From Pseudomonas sp. MMS21 TM103 (GTDB lineage: Bacteria; Pseudomonadota; Gammaproteobacteria; Pseudomonadales; Pseudomonadaceae), in the NCBI RefSeq assembly GCF_022132145.1, contig NZ_JAJISP010000005.1, positions 124,001-188,000 of the forward strand: a stretch of 64,000 bases of DNA, read 5' to 3'. The position numbers and the translations under genes were made by a program. A model generated the notes under the pieces. It searched no databases. It was not told the origin of the DNA and saw nothing but the letters and a program-made list of their open reading frames with translations. Shown in pieces: positions 37,468-47,217 of this stretch; the first letter of the stretch is position 1, and the number at the start of each line of letters is the position of its first letter.

Positions 37468-38276
37468 CGCAGCGCCGCCAATAGCTGCATAACCGCCTGC
37501 ACCAGCTGCGGGTCAGACAAGACCCGCTGGTGCCCGCCCTGCTCGAGACGCAACAAGCGGCTGTCGAACCAGGCCTCATGGATCGCCTGCGCCTCGCCAT
37601 AGGGCACAACCGGGTCATCGGCGGCGTGCACGATCAACCCTGGAAAATCCAGCTGGTAACGCGTCACATCGAGATGCCCGGCCGGCATGCCGGCCTTTTC
37701 CTCGACCAGGCGGACGAAATGCGCCCCTGCCCGGGCAGGCAAGCCCATATAGCGGGCGAAAAGCCGCAGCATGGTGAGAATCCGGCTCGGCGCCGCGATG
37801 CTGACCACGGCGCCGGCACGCAAGCCCATCTGCGTCGCCAGCAAGGCGCTGGCGCCGCCCATCGAATGGCCGATCACCGCCTGCAGTGGCGGCAATTCTC
37901 CGGCGGCCTCGAGCAGGGCGCGGGCGAACACCACCACATTTGCCTCCTGCCCCGGCGAGCGTCCATGCGCGGGGGCATCCAGGGCAACCACACCGTAGCC
38001 GGCCTGCACCAGGGCCTTGATCAGCTCGGCGAACTGGGTCGGCCGGCCTTCCCAGCCATGCATCAACAGCACCGTCGGACCACTGCCCCAGCGCAATGCC
38101 GAAAGCCCGAAACGCAGGGTGATGCGCTCGGCCTGAGCCAGCAGCGGCAGCTCCCAATCCCGCGGCGGCAACTCGCGCGGCGTCATGAACTGGCGACGCA
38201 TCTTGCTTGCCACTGCCTGCGGCGCCACCCAGCCGACGGTGGCATTGAACCCACGAACCCAGCTCAAATTGCTCAT
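37437..38276 (-). CDS. Alpha/beta-hydrolase
   Basis: A 279-residue alpha/beta-hydrolase. The oxyanion HGW motif (LLMHGWEG) is near residue 78, the nucleophile elbow is GHSMGG near 140, the catalytic Asp in VHAADDPVVP and His in QGGHQRVL. The N-terminus MSNLSWVRGFNATVGWVAP resembles cytosolic lipase/esterase-like proteins without a signal peptide. The substrate is unknown. It is 11 bp downstream of a TetR gene on the same strand, so the repressor probably controls it. Confidence 0.9.
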   Translation of the reverse strand: MSNLSWVRGFNATVGWVAPQAVASKMRRQFMTPRELPPRDWELPLLAQAERITLRFGLSALRWGSGPTVLLMHGWEGRPTQFAELIKALVQAGYGVVALDAPAHGRSPGQEANVVVFARALLEAAGELPPLQAVIGHSMGGASALLATQMGLRAGAVVSIAAPSRILTMLRLFARYMGLPARAGAHFVRLVEEKAGMPAGHLDVTRYQLDFPGLIVHAADDPVVPYGEAQAIHEAWFDSRLLRLEQGGHQRVLSDPQLVQAVMQLLAALRQTSSSELAS

Positions 38277-38287
38277 TGCCCTTCTCC

Positions 38288-38827
38288 TCAAACGATCGCC
38301 GTCTTGGCGGCACGCAGAACGCGGTCAGACAACTCGCCGGGACCCAGCGCCCGCGCCAGCGCCAACCCCCCAACCATCAAGGCGATATCGGCAAGCACGC
38401 GGGGAGCGTCCTCGGGGCTTGCCGACAATTGCGCCACCATTAACTCCAGATGCTCGGCCAGGGCCGTACGAAAGCCCTCGGGTAGACGCGTCAGCTCGCC
38501 CAGCGAACTCGGTAGCGGGCAGGCATGCTCGGTCGCATCGCGGTGCTTGCGTGACAGGTAGAACGCTGCGATCAGCGCCCGCCGCTCGTCGGCTGGCAGA
38601 TCGCTCTCCACCTGCTTAATCAACTCGCGGCGCTGACCGAGCAGCTGCCTGAACGCTTCCAGCATCAGCGCATCCTTGCTCGCAAAGTGCGCATAGAAAC
38701 CGCCCACGGTCAGCCCGGCAGCCCCCATCACCTCACCGACACTCGGTTCGGCGGGGCCGCGCTGCACCAATGCGGCACTGGCCGCAGAAAGAATGCGTTC
38801 ACGGGTTTGGGCTTTCTTGTCGTTCAT
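38288..38827 (-). CDS. TetR-family repressor
   Basis: A 179-residue TetR regulator with the helix-turn-helix at about residues 10-55 (RERILSAASAALVQRGPAEP, GLTVGGFYAHFASKDALM). The C-terminal ligand domain is alpha-helical and resembles the group regulating fatty-acid/quinone-type or efflux genes. Start at 38827, where an AGGTGAGC ribosome site precedes. The upstream AT-rich stretch 38836-38870 contains TATTACGA...ATATTATGCTCGTAATA, a likely autoregulatory operator. It is followed by the hydrolase gene, its probable target. Confidence 0.9.
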   Translation of the reverse strand: MNDKKAQTRERILSAASAALVQRGPAEPSVGEVMGAAGLTVGGFYAHFASKDALMLEAFRQLLGQRRELIKQVESDLPADERRALIAAFYLSRKHRDATEHACPLPSSLGELTRLPEGFRTALAEHLELMVAQLSASPEDAPRVLADIALMVGGLALARALGPGELSDRVLRAAKTAIV

Positions 38828-38935
38828 GCTCACCTCCAAAATATTACGATTGAAATATTATGCTCGTAATAAATTTAAGCAAGCAGAAAACCGTACCGCT
38901 GGTCGGGCTGAATGATCGAAAGGAAAGCCGAAGCC

Positions 38936-38973
38936 AAAAAACAAAAGGGCCACTCCGCAAAGAATGACCCTTT
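38936..38973 (-). terminator. Terminator of the four-tRNA operon
   Basis: On the minus strand an imperfect stem (AAAGGGTCATTC with GAGTGGCCCTTT) is followed by a T-rich run corresponding to A-rich 38936-38946. It lies 25 bases past the last tRNA-Glu. Confidence 0.8.
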
Positions 38974-38997
38974 AAAGTCCCGCAGAGCGGGCAAAAA

Positions 38998-39073
38998 TGG
39001 CGTCCCCTAGGGGACTCGAACCCCTGTTACCGCCGTGAAAGGGCGGTGTCCTAGGCCACTAGACGAAGGGGAC
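38998..39073 (-). tRNA. tRNA-Glu (anticodon TTC), copy 2
   Basis: A 76-base tRNA including an encoded CCA. Acceptor GTCCCCT/AGGGGAC, anticodon loop CTTTCAC giving TTC, T-loop GTTCGAGTC. The body is identical to the copy at 39251. It is the promoter-distal member of the Ala-Glu-Ala-Glu operon. Confidence 0.97.
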
Positions 39074-39123
39074 GTAACCTTCGATGAATAAGGCCAGCTT
39101 TACGCTGGCCTTATCGTGGAAAT

Positions 39124-39199
<76 letters not shown>

Positions 39200-39250
39200 A
39201 GATTTATCGCCTCTCGGCTCACAACCCCAACGGAGCTGCTTTTTAAATAG

Positions 39251-39326
39251 TGGCGTCCCCTAGGGGACTCGAACCCCTGTTACCGCCGTGAAAGGGCGGT
39301 GTCCTAGGCCACTAGACGAAGGGGAC
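39251..39326 (-). tRNA. tRNA-Glu (anticodon TTC), copy 1
   Basis: A 76-base tRNA with encoded CCA and anticodon TTC, identical in its visible sequence to the copy at 38998. It lies between the two tRNA-Ala genes. Confidence 0.97.
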
Positions 39327-39391
39327 GCAAATACCCTTCAAAACTCAGCCAACTCGAGAGCTGACTGTGGCAAGCCTTTCGGCTTTGAGAT

Positions 39392-39467
<76 letters not shown>

Positions 39468-39485
39468 ATCTCAAGGACGGGGCGC

Positions 39486-39514
39486 ATGTTAAGAGCGCGC
39501 CCCTCTACTGTCAA
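39486..39514 (-). promoter_or_regulatory. Strong sigma-70 promoter of the tRNA operon
   Basis: Minus-strand TTGACA (39509-39514), a 17-base spacer and TAACAT (39486-39491), followed by a GC-rich discriminator GCGCCCCG of the kind associated with stringent control of stable-RNA promoters. An AT-rich run lies upstream of the -35. Confidence 0.85.
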
Positions 39515-39613
39515 CAAAATTTTTATCTATAGCTGCATTCTTTATGCTGACAGAACAACCACTTACCCTATCTCAATCGACAACATGGCGGTCCGAGCGG
39601 GATAACAGGCTGC

Positions 39614-41095
39614 TTAGACGATGGATGCCAGCAGCTTTTCCCACTCCTTATTTTCCTTCTTCGACACACCACCGAGCAACTCGATAGCCTGGCGCAGGCG
39701 GAAACGGGTGAGGTCCGGGCCGATAATTTCCATCGCATCGAGTACCGATACCGAGCTGGCCTGACCGGTTATCGCGGCGAACATCAGCGGCATGGCGTCA
39801 CGCAGTTTCAGCTGCAGATGCTCGACCACCGCCTGGATGCAAGCGGTGATCCTGTCCTTTTCCCACTGACGCAGCGCCTCCAGCTTCCACAGGATCAACT
39901 GCATGACCTGACGCACCTGGTCTGGCGCCAGCTTCTTGTGCTCGAACAACTTGGCGTCGGGGTTGACGCCACCGGCGAAGAAGAAACTGGCCAGCGGCGC
40001 GATCTGACTGAAGGTCTCGACCCGTCCCTGTACGTGCGGGGCGATCTTCATCATGTAGTCCGAGTTGAATGCCCACTGCTGCGCGCCAGCGGCAAACTCC
40101 TCGACGCTCAGTTCGCGCATCCACTGACCATTGAGCCAGGACAGCTTCTCCAGGTCGAAGATCGGCCCACCCAGGGACACCCGCTGGATATCGAAGTGTT
40201 CAATCATCTCGGCGAGGCTGAACTTCTCACGCTCGTCGGGCATCGACCAGCCCATGCGCCCGAGGTAGTTGAGCATCGCCTGGGGCAGAAAGCCCATGCG
40301 TTCGTAGAAAGTGATCGAGGTCGGGTTCTTGCGCTTGGACAGCTTGCTCTTGTCAGGATTGCGCAGCAGCGGCATGTAGCACAGCTGCGGCTGTTCCCAG
40401 CCGAAGTACTCGTAGAGCAGGATCAGCTTGGGCGCCGACGGCAACCACTCTTCACCGCGCAATACATGAGTGATCCCCATCAGGTGATCGTCGACCACGT
40501 TGGCCAGGAAGTAGGTCGGCAGGCCATCGGTCTTCATCAGCACCTGCATGTCCATGCGATCCCAAGGGATTTCGACCTCGCCGCGGAGCATGTCCGGCAC
40601 CACGCAGACGCCCTCGGTCGGCACTTTCATGCGCACCACGTTGGGCTCACCAGCCGCCAGGCGCTGCTGCACTTCATCAGCGGGCAAATGCATGCAGTGA
40701 CCGTCGTAACGCGGCGTCTGCTTGGCTTCCATCTGCTCGGCACGCACCTGATCCAGGCGCTCGGCGCTGCAGAAACAGTGGAAGGCATGACCCTTGGCCA
40801 CTAGTTCGGCGCTGTACTTCTGGTAGATATGCCCACGCTCGCTCTGCCGATACGGGCCGTGCGGGCCGCCGACATCCGGGCCTTCGCTCCATTCGATACC
40901 GAGCCAGCGCAGGGCATCATAAATCTGCTGCTCCGACTCGCGGGTCGAACGCACCTGGTCGGTGTCCTCGATACGCAAAATGAACTCGCCACCGTGCTGA
41001 CGGGCAAAGCACAGGTTGAACAAGGCGATATAGGCAGTGCCTACATGCGGATCGCCGGTGGGCGATGGCGCGATACGGGTGCGGACGGTGGTCAT
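39614..41095 (-). CDS. gltX: Glutamyl-tRNA synthetase GltX
   Basis: A class I aminoacyl-tRNA synthetase, 493 residues, charging tRNA-Glu. The HIGH-like motif is [14 protein letters not shown] and the KMSKS-like motif SKLSKRKN; the C-terminal anticodon-binding helical domain follows from about residue 330. The ATG at 41095 ([14 protein letters not shown]) is the standard start; the frame extends 34 codons upstream without similarity. The tRNA operon containing two tRNA-Glu genes follows on the same strand, each with its own promoter evidence. Confidence 0.96.
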   Translation of the reverse strand: MTTVRTRIAPSPTGDPHVGTAYIALFNLCFARQHGGEFILRIEDTDQVRSTRESEQQIYDALRWLGIEWSEGPDVGGPHGPYRQSERGHIYQKYSAELVAKGHAFHCFCSAERLDQVRAEQMEAKQTPRYDGHCMHLPADEVQQRLAAGEPNVVRMKVPTEGVCVVPDMLRGEVEIPWDRMDMQVLMKTDGLPTYFLANVVDDHLMGITHVLRGEEWLPSAPKLILLYEYFGWEQPQLCYMPLLRNPDKSKLSKRKNPTSITFYERMGFLPQAMLNYLGRMGWSMPDEREKFSLAEMIEHFDIQRVSLGGPIFDLEKLSWLNGQWMRELSVEEFAAGAQQWAFNSDYMMKIAPHVQGRVETFSQIAPLASFFFAGGVNPDAKLFEHKKLAPDQVRQVMQLILWKLEALRQWEKDRITACIQAVVEHLQLKLRDAMPLMFAAITGQASSVSVLDAMEIIGPDLTRFRLRQAIELLGGVSKKENKEWEKLLASIV

Positions 41096-41127
41096 GGAGA
41101 GTCTCGAAGAATTGAAGCGGAAATCGA

Positions 41128-42048
41128 TTAAGGCGCCGATATTAACAGGCCTGCCGCTGCTGGCTCCAGCCGCAGCCCATGTCCGACCGGCAAGCAAGCC
41201 ATTAGAAAATCGAGAAAGGTTTTCACCTTCATCGCCTGGAACCGCCTGGAAGGATAGACCGCATAGAGTTCGCCGACAGGCAGCCGAGCAGCCGGCAACA
41301 ACTGCACCAAACGGCCAGCCTGCAGCGCCTCCTGACAGATCATGCTCGGCAGCGCGGCAATTCCGGCACCAGCCAGCACTGCCTCGCGGGCAAAGGTGAT
41401 GTTGTTGCTTGTCAGTACGCGCTGGCAGGGAATGCTCTCACCAAGCAACGGCCAGTAACGCGGCGAGTCGTGTGGCAGCAGGACAGCCCGGTGATCGACT
41501 AACTCCAGCACAGTGAGCGGCGTGCCATGATCGACGAGGTAGTCTGGACTGGCGCACAGTACCCGCTCGGTTTCGAAGAGCTTGCGCGCCACCAGCGTCG
41601 AGTCTTGCGGCTGGCCTACCAGGATGACGATATCCACCCCCTCCTCCACCGGGTCCACAGGCCGCGAGGTCAGTTCCACTTCCGCGCTGATCTGCGGGTA
41701 CTGACGCATGAAGTTGCCCAACACCCGACCGAGAAATAGCTGACCGAACTCAATCGGCGCACTGATCCGCAACAAGCCGGACGGCGCCTGTTGCAACTGC
41801 ATGACCGCCTGCTCGGCTTCGGCGAAATCCAGCATGATCTGCCGACAACGTTCGAAATAGGCTTGACCGACCTCGGTCAGGCGCAACTTGCGCGTGGTGC
41901 GATTGAGCAGACGTACACCGAGTCGCTCCTCCAGCAGGGCGATGCGGCGGCTGACAGTGGACTTCTGCATGCCCAATCCCTGGGCCGCCAGGGTAAAGCT
42001 GTGGCACTCGACCACACGGGTAAAGATCAGCGCATCATCCAGCCCCAT
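41128..42048 (-). CDS. LysR-family regulator of the efflux pair
   Basis: A 306-residue LysR regulator: helix-turn-helix in residues about 1-60 ([20 protein letters not shown]), then an effector domain of the CrgA/DmlR-like group ([20 protein letters not shown]). The ATG at 42048 is well placed; the longer frame overlaps the promoter of the next gene. It is divergent from the HlyD/MFS pair across a 106-bp space, the usual arrangement for a regulator of its neighbours. Confidence 0.9.
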   Translation of the reverse strand: MGLDDALIFTRVVECHSFTLAAQGLGMQKSTVSRRIALLEERLGVRLLNRTTRKLRLTEVGQAYFERCRQIMLDFAEAEQAVMQLQQAPSGLLRISAPIEFGQLFLGRVLGNFMRQYPQISAEVELTSRPVDPVEEGVDIVILVGQPQDSTLVARKLFETERVLCASPDYLVDHGTPLTVLELVDHRAVLLPHDSPRYWPLLGESIPCQRVLTSNNITFAREAVLAGAGIAALPSMICQEALQAGRLVQLLPAARLPVGELYAVYPSRRFQAMKVKTFLDFLMACLPVGHGLRLEPAAAGLLISAP

Positions 42049-42154
42049 GATTGTTCCCCATAAGCAACAAAGTTTCCGAAGTCTAACGACTACAGCCAGG
42101 AAAGGAACGCTGCTAGATTCGCTGATACTTTTGCCCGAGCTTCGAGCGCCTGCC

Positions 42155-43204
42155 ATGCCTGCCCAACTGCAACGTCGACTCCTCATATTTCTGGTCGTAC
42201 TCGGCCTGATCACTGCGGCCTTCTCCGCCCGCTGGCTGCTCGTCGAGCGCTATCTCGAAAGCACCGACAATGCCTATGTGCAGGGTGAGATCACCCGCGT
42301 CTCCAGCCAGCTTGGCGCGCGCATAGAGCAGGTCTTGGTGCGGGACAACCAGCACGTGGCACAAGGCGACCTCCTGGTGGTTCTGGAAAGCGCCGACTTC
42401 GAACTGGCGCAGCAGCGCGCCCTCGCTACCCTGGCCACCCGCGAGGCGGAGTTGGCCCAGGCCCGCAGCAAGCTCCAGCAGCAGGCAAGCCTGATCGCCT
42501 CCAGTCAGGCCGATGTCGCGGCCAGCCAAGCAACCCTCAGTCGGACCCAGATCGACCTGAACCGGGCGCAGACCCTGCGCAAACCCGGCTATGTCTCCGA
42601 AGAACGGGTGACTACCCTGGCCGCCGACAGCCGCATAGCGCGCTCACAGGTGAGCAAGGCGCAGGCGGACCTTGAGGTCCAGCGCCAGCAAATCAACACC
42701 CTCGATGCCCAGATCAAGAGCCTGGACGCGCAGATCGCCAGCGCCCGCGCCGACCTGGCCCAGGCTGAACTCAACCTCGCGCGTACCGAGATCCACGCCC
42801 CCATCAGCGGCTTTATCGGCCAGCGTGCTGCACGCAACGGCCAGGTCGTGCAGCCTGGCGCCTACCTGCTGTCACTGGTGCCAGACCAGGACATCTGGGT
42901 CCAAGCCAATTTCAAGGAGACCCAGATCAGCCGCATGCGAGCTGGACAAAGCGCCGAACTGACTTTCGACAGCTTCCCCGACACCCCCATCGAGGCCCGG
43001 GTCGACAGCCTGTTCGCCGCCTCGGGCGCCCAGTTCAGCCTGCTGCCACCGGACAACGCCACCGGCAACTTCACCAAGGTGGTCCAGCGCTTCCCGATCA
43101 AACTGACCTTCGCCGTGGACAATCCGCTCCAGGGCCTGATTCGTCCGGGCATGTCGGTAGAGGTCAAGGTCGACATCCAGGCCGACCTCCAGCATGGCGG
43201 CTGA
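42155..43204 (+). CDS. HlyD/EmrA-type membrane fusion protein
   Basis: A 349-residue periplasmic adaptor anchored by one N-terminal helix (LLIFLVVLGLITAAFSARWL). A barrel-sandwich half (STDNAYVQGEITRVSSQLGA, then VRDNQHVAQGDLLVVL) is split by a long alpha-hairpin coiled coil (about 90-200) and resumes with RTEIHAPISGFIGQRAARNG. It would connect the MFS pump encoded next to an outer-membrane channel. The start at 42155 removes a long upstream extension that overlaps the divergent lysR. Confidence 0.91.
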   Translation: MPAQLQRRLLIFLVVLGLITAAFSARWLLVERYLESTDNAYVQGEITRVSSQLGARIEQVLVRDNQHVAQGDLLVVLESADFELAQQRALATLATREAELAQARSKLQQQASLIASSQADVAASQATLSRTQIDLNRAQTLRKPGYVSEERVTTLAADSRIARSQVSKAQADLEVQRQQINTLDAQIKSLDAQIASARADLAQAELNLARTEIHAPISGFIGQRAARNGQVVQPGAYLLSLVPDQDIWVQANFKETQISRMRAGQSAELTFDSFPDTPIEARVDSLFAASGAQFSLLPPDNATGNFTKVVQRFPIKLTFAVDNPLQGLIRPGMSVEVKVDIQADLQHGG

Positions 43205-44744
43205 TGCGCTGATTCGCCCCACTGGCGAACCCAGCCGGCGCGACTGGATCGCGGTGATGAGCGCCCTGCTCGGCGCCTTCATGGCGGTGCTGGACATCCA
43301 GATCACCAACTCCTCGCTCAAGGATATCCAGGGTGCGTTGTCGGCCACCCTGGAGGAAGGCTCGTGGATCTCCACCTCCTACCTGGTTGCCGAAATCATC
43401 ATGATTCCGATGACCGCCTGGCTGGTCCAGCTGCTCTCCGCGCGACGCCTGGCGGTGTGGGTATCCATAGGGTTCCTGGCGGCCTCACTGCTCTGCTCGA
43501 TGGCCTGGAGCCTGGAGAGCATGATTGTGTTCCGCGCCCTGCAGGGTTTTACCGGCGGCGCACTGATCCCCCTGGCGTTCACCCTGATCCTGATCAAACT
43601 GCCCGAGCACCATCGCGCCAAAGGCATGGCACTGTTCGCCCTGACAGCGACCTTCGCCCCGTCCATCGGGCCGACCCTGGGCGGCTGGCTCACGGAAAAC
43701 TTCGGCTGGAAATACATCTTCTATATCAACGTGCTGCCTGGCCTGCTGATGATCGCCGGGCTGCTCTACGGTCTGGAAAAGAAAGCGCCGCACTGGGAGC
43801 TGCTGAAAACCAGCGACTATGCCGGCATTCTCACCCTCGGCCTGGGCCTGGGTTGCCTGCAGGTGTTTCTTGAGGAAGGCCATCGCAAGGATTGGCTGGG
43901 GTCCAGCCTGATCGCCGGGCTCGGCAGCATCGCGGCAATCAGCCTGGTGCTGTTCATCATCCTACAAGTCTCGCGGCCCAACCCGTTGATCAACCTCGGC
44001 GTGCTGCGCGAGCGCAACTTCGGCCTGTCGAGCATCTCCAGCGTCGGCCTGGGCATGGGTCTGTACGGTTCCATCTATGTACTGCCGCTGTATCTGGCGC
44101 AGATCCAGGGCTACAACGCCCTGCAGATCGGCGAGGTGATCATGTGGATGGGCATTCCGCAGTTATTCCTGATCCCCCTGGTGCCACTGCTGATGAAAGT
44201 GGTCACGCCGAAGATGCTCTGCGCCCTGGGTTTCGGCCTGTTCGGCGCCGCCAGCTTCGCCTCCGGCGTGCTCAATCCGGACTTCGCCGGCGAGCAGTTC
44301 AATCATATCCAGCTGATCCGCGCCCTCGGCCAGCCACTGGTGATGGTGACCATTTCGCTGATCGCCACCGCCTACGTGCTGCCGCAGGATGCCGGCTCGG
44401 CCTCGAGCCTGTTCAACATCTTGCGCAACCTCGGCGGTGCCATCGGCATCGCCCTGCTGGCGACCCTGCTCGACAGCCGCGCCAAGGTCTATTTCGACTA
44501 CCTGCGCGAGGCCCTGGTGCCGAGCAACCCGCAGGTCGCCGAGCGCCTGGCGCTGCTGAGCGAGAAACTGGGCAGCGAGCAGGCGGCCTTGGCCGAACTG
44601 AGCGAGATCACCCATCAGCAGGCGGCGATCATGGCCTACAACGATGCCTTCCACTGCATCGGTATCGCCCTCGCCACCAGCATGCTGGCCGTGTTGCTGA
44701 CCCGCCGCCTACCTGCCGGCACCACCGGTGGCGCGGTGCATTGA
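43194..44744 (+). CDS. DHA2-family (EmrB/QacA) multidrug efflux MFS protein
   Basis: A 516-residue transporter with about 14 membrane helices, the DHA2 arrangement. The helix-1/2 segment AFMAVLDIQITNSSLKDIQG and motif C-like ALTATFAPSIGPTLGGWL are typical of EmrB. The start overlaps the adaptor gene by 11 bp, so the two are coupled. Together they form a proton-driven tripartite pump; drug spectrum unknown. From memory this pair is PA3136-PA3137. The gene ends nine bases from the converging MFS-acyltransferase gene. Confidence 0.92.
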   Translation: MAADALIRPTGEPSRRDWIAVMSALLGAFMAVLDIQITNSSLKDIQGALSATLEEGSWISTSYLVAEIIMIPMTAWLVQLLSARRLAVWVSIGFLAASLLCSMAWSLESMIVFRALQGFTGGALIPLAFTLILIKLPEHHRAKGMALFALTATFAPSIGPTLGGWLTENFGWKYIFYINVLPGLLMIAGLLYGLEKKAPHWELLKTSDYAGILTLGLGLGCLQVFLEEGHRKDWLGSSLIAGLGSIAAISLVLFIILQVSRPNPLINLGVLRERNFGLSSISSVGLGMGLYGSIYVLPLYLAQIQGYNALQIGEVIMWMGIPQLFLIPLVPLLMKVVTPKMLCALGFGLFGAASFASGVLNPDFAGEQFNHIQLIRALGQPLVMVTISLIATAYVLPQDAGSASSLFNILRNLGGAIGIALLATLLDSRAKVYFDYLREALVPSNPQVAERLALLSEKLGSEQAALAELSEITHQQAAIMAYNDAFHCIGIALATSMLAVLLTRRLPAGTTGGAVH

Positions 44745-44753
44745 TCCTGGCGT

Positions 44754-46631
44754 TCAGCGCACAGTGCCACGCAACGCCGCTACCTGTGCCTGCAACAGCT
44801 GCCGGTCGGCCTGTTCGGCGCCGAGCGGCGCGCCCGCCACCAGCTTGATCCGCGACCACAGACGCCGGAAGAAGCGCTTGTGCGGATCTCGACTGAAAAA
44901 GCTGCCCCACAGGCCTTGCAGCGCCATGGGAATCACCGGCACCGGATTTTCCTCGAGGATGCGTTCGATGCCGCTCTTGAACTCGTTGATCTGGCCATCA
45001 GCGGTCAACTTGCCCTCCGGGAAGATGCACACCAACTCGCCGTTGCGCAGGTATTCGGCAATTTTCTTGAACGCCGCGTCGTAGATCAGCAGATCCTCAC
45101 TGCGCCCGGCAATCGGCACGGTGCCGGCGGTGCGGAAGATGAAATTGAGCACTGGCAGGTTGTAGATCTTGTAGTACATGACGAAGCGCACCGGCCGGCG
45201 TACCGCCCCGCCGATCAGCAGCGCGTCGACGAAGGACACGTGGTTGCACACCAATACCGCCGGACCCTCCTCGGGGATGGCATCCAGCCCCTGATGCTCG
45301 ACCCGGTACATCGAGTGACCGAGCAGCCAGATCAGGAAGCGCATGCTGAACTCGGGGACGAGCTTGAAGATGTAGCTGTTGACCGCGACATTCATCAAGG
45401 AAATCGCCAGGAACAATTGCGGAATCGACAGCTCGGCGACACTGAGAAAGAGGATCGAGACAAGCGCCGAAACCACCATGAACAGCGCGTTGAGGATGTT
45501 GTTCGCGGCAATCACCCGCGCCCGCTCGTGTTCCGCGGTGCGCGACTGGATCAGCGCATACAGCGGCACTATGTAGAAGCCGCCGAACAGGCCGATACCG
45601 AGAATCGAGGAAAGTACCCACCAGGCCTGGCCGTATCCCAGCACCGCCAGCCAGTCGTGGGCCTGGATGCCCTGCGGAAAGCCGCCCGAGTGCCACCAGA
45701 GCAGCACACCGAACAGGGTCAGACCGATCGAGCCGAACGGCACCAGGCCGATCTCCACCTTGTGCCCGCTCATGCGCTCGCACAGCATCGACCCCAGCGC
45801 GATGCCCAGCGAGAACACGGTGAGAATCAGGGTCACCACGCTTTCGTCCCCGTACAGCCACTGCTTGGCATAGGCCGGGATCTGGGTCAGGTAGACCGCA
45901 CCGAGAAACCAGAACCAGGAGCTGCCGACCAACGAGCGCGAGACCGAAGGGCGTTGCTCGGCCAGGCCCAGGCGCATGATGCGCCAGGACTGGCGGAAGA
46001 TATTCCAGTCCAGCATCAACTCAGGCAGCGCCGCATGGGCGCGGGGAATGCCGCGACTGGCCAGATAGCCAAGCACCGCCACCGTGACCACGGTACCGGC
46101 GACCAGGCTGGCGTAGCCGCTGTTGGCCATCATGATGCCGGCGCCGATGGTGCCGGCGAGAATGGCCAGGAAGGTGCCCATCTCGACCAGCGCGTTGCCG
46201 CCGACCAACTCCTCTTCGTGCAGGTGCTGCGGCAGGATCGAATACTTCACCGGACCGAACAGCGCCGACTGGGTGCCCATGCAGAACAGCACGGCGAGCA
46301 TCAGCGGCAGGTTGCCCAGCAGCACCCCGGCGGCGCCGGCCAGCATGATCAGGATCTCGGCGAACTTGATCGCCCGGATCAGGCTGTCCTTGGCGAACTT
46401 CTCACCGAACTGCCCGCCGAGCGCGGAAAACAGGAAGAACGGCAGGATGAACAGCAGCGCGCAGAGATTGACCAGCAGACTGCTGTCCGCGCTGGAGCTG
46501 AGCTTGTAGAGGATGGCGAGGATCAGCGACTGCTTGAAGATGTTGTCATTGAAGGCGCCCAGCAGCTGGGTGAGGAAAAACGGCAGGAAACGCCTTGTAC
46601 CGAGCAGGCTGAATTGCGAGTGTTGGGTCAT
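44754..46631 (-). CDS. MFS transporter fused to 1-acylglycerol-phosphate acyltransferase
   Basis: A 625-residue two-domain protein. Residues about 1-410 form a 12-helix MFS domain resembling the lysophospholipid transporter LplT (FFLTQLLGAFNDNIFKQSL). A PlsC-type acyltransferase follows with the catalytic His-x4-Asp in CNHVSFVDALL near residue 460 and FPEGKLTADG near 535. The acyl-ACP synthetase/AMP-ligase domain found in the full LplT-Aas fusions is absent. A role in flipping and re-acylating lysophospholipids at the inner membrane is inferred. The start MTQHSQFSLLG at 46631 is chosen over an upstream extension. Confidence 0.88.
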   Translation of the reverse strand: MTQHSQFSLLGTRRFLPFFLTQLLGAFNDNIFKQSLILAILYKLSSSADSSLLVNLCALLFILPFFLFSALGGQFGEKFAKDSLIRAIKFAEILIMLAGAAGVLLGNLPLMLAVLFCMGTQSALFGPVKYSILPQHLHEEELVGGNALVEMGTFLAILAGTIGAGIMMANSGYASLVAGTVVTVAVLGYLASRGIPRAHAALPELMLDWNIFRQSWRIMRLGLAEQRPSVSRSLVGSSWFWFLGAVYLTQIPAYAKQWLYGDESVVTLILTVFSLGIALGSMLCERMSGHKVEIGLVPFGSIGLTLFGVLLWWHSGGFPQGIQAHDWLAVLGYGQAWWVLSSILGIGLFGGFYIVPLYALIQSRTAEHERARVIAANNILNALFMVVSALVSILFLSVAELSIPQLFLAISLMNVAVNSYIFKLVPEFSMRFLIWLLGHSMYRVEHQGLDAIPEEGPAVLVCNHVSFVDALLIGGAVRRPVRFVMYYKIYNLPVLNFIFRTAGTVPIAGRSEDLLIYDAAFKKIAEYLRNGELVCIFPEGKLTADGQINEFKSGIERILEENPVPVIPMALQGLWGSFFSRDPHKRFFRRLWSRIKLVAGAPLGAEQADRQLLQAQVAALRGTVR

Positions 46632-46887
46632 CGTCCATGTACCTGGCAGTAGGGCCGTGCAGGGCCGGGAATTCCACAAGCGCCTCGGCGCCGGTCCAGC
46701 ATTGGACTGCAACAAGCCCTGGCAAAGCCACAACGATCGACGACTTTTGCCAGGCTTGCGGCAAAACCGCCGCAACGGGTGTGAAAGTATCGAGCGCCAA
46801 CGCGAGGCCACCTCCAGGCGTTCGCGGCAAGGCGCGCTGCGGACGTTTGCAGACGGCCGCAGTAGGTGGGTGTTTTTTCACCAGCGC

Positions 46888-47217
46888 TCAGAGCGGCAAC
46901 TGGCCCATGGCCCAGCGCATCAGGAAGAACAGCAGCAGACCGCCGCCGATGGTCGTCAGCAAATGCCGGGTGATGGCGGCGATGGCGATAGTCGCCAGCC
47001 CCGCCCACAGGTAGGCGTTGTCCAGGCGCAACGCCCAGTGCTGACCATCCGGCAGCAACATGCCCGGCAGCACGATGGCGGTCAGCACCGCGGTCGGCAC
47101 AAAATGCAGGCCCTGACGTACCAACGGCGGGAAGCGCAAATCGGGAAAGGCGAACAGGCTGTAGCGAATCGAAAAGGTGATCGCCAACATGCCGAGGATT
47201 AGCCACCAGTTATCCAT
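46888..47217 (-). CDS. azlD: AzlD-family branched-chain amino acid export subunit
   Basis: A 109-residue protein with four hydrophobic helices (WWLILGMLAITFSIRYSLFA, PTAVLTAIVLPGMLL) typical of AzlD, the small partner of AzlC in branched-chain amino acid exporters (YgaZH type). It starts one base inside the azlC stop (TGATG), so the two are translationally coupled. The 256-bp space after it contains no recognisable gene. Confidence 0.88.
   Translation of the reverse strand: MDNWWLILGMLAITFSIRYSLFAFPDLRFPPLVRQGLHFVPTAVLTAIVLPGMLLPDGQHWALRLDNAYLWAGLATIAIAAITRHLLTTIGGGLLLFFLMRWAMGQLPL

Noticed and set aside
44880..46652. A 590-codon open frame opposite the MFS-acyltransferase gene
   Set aside because: Antisense shadow; Gln/Arg/Asp-rich without hydrophobic core or motifs.
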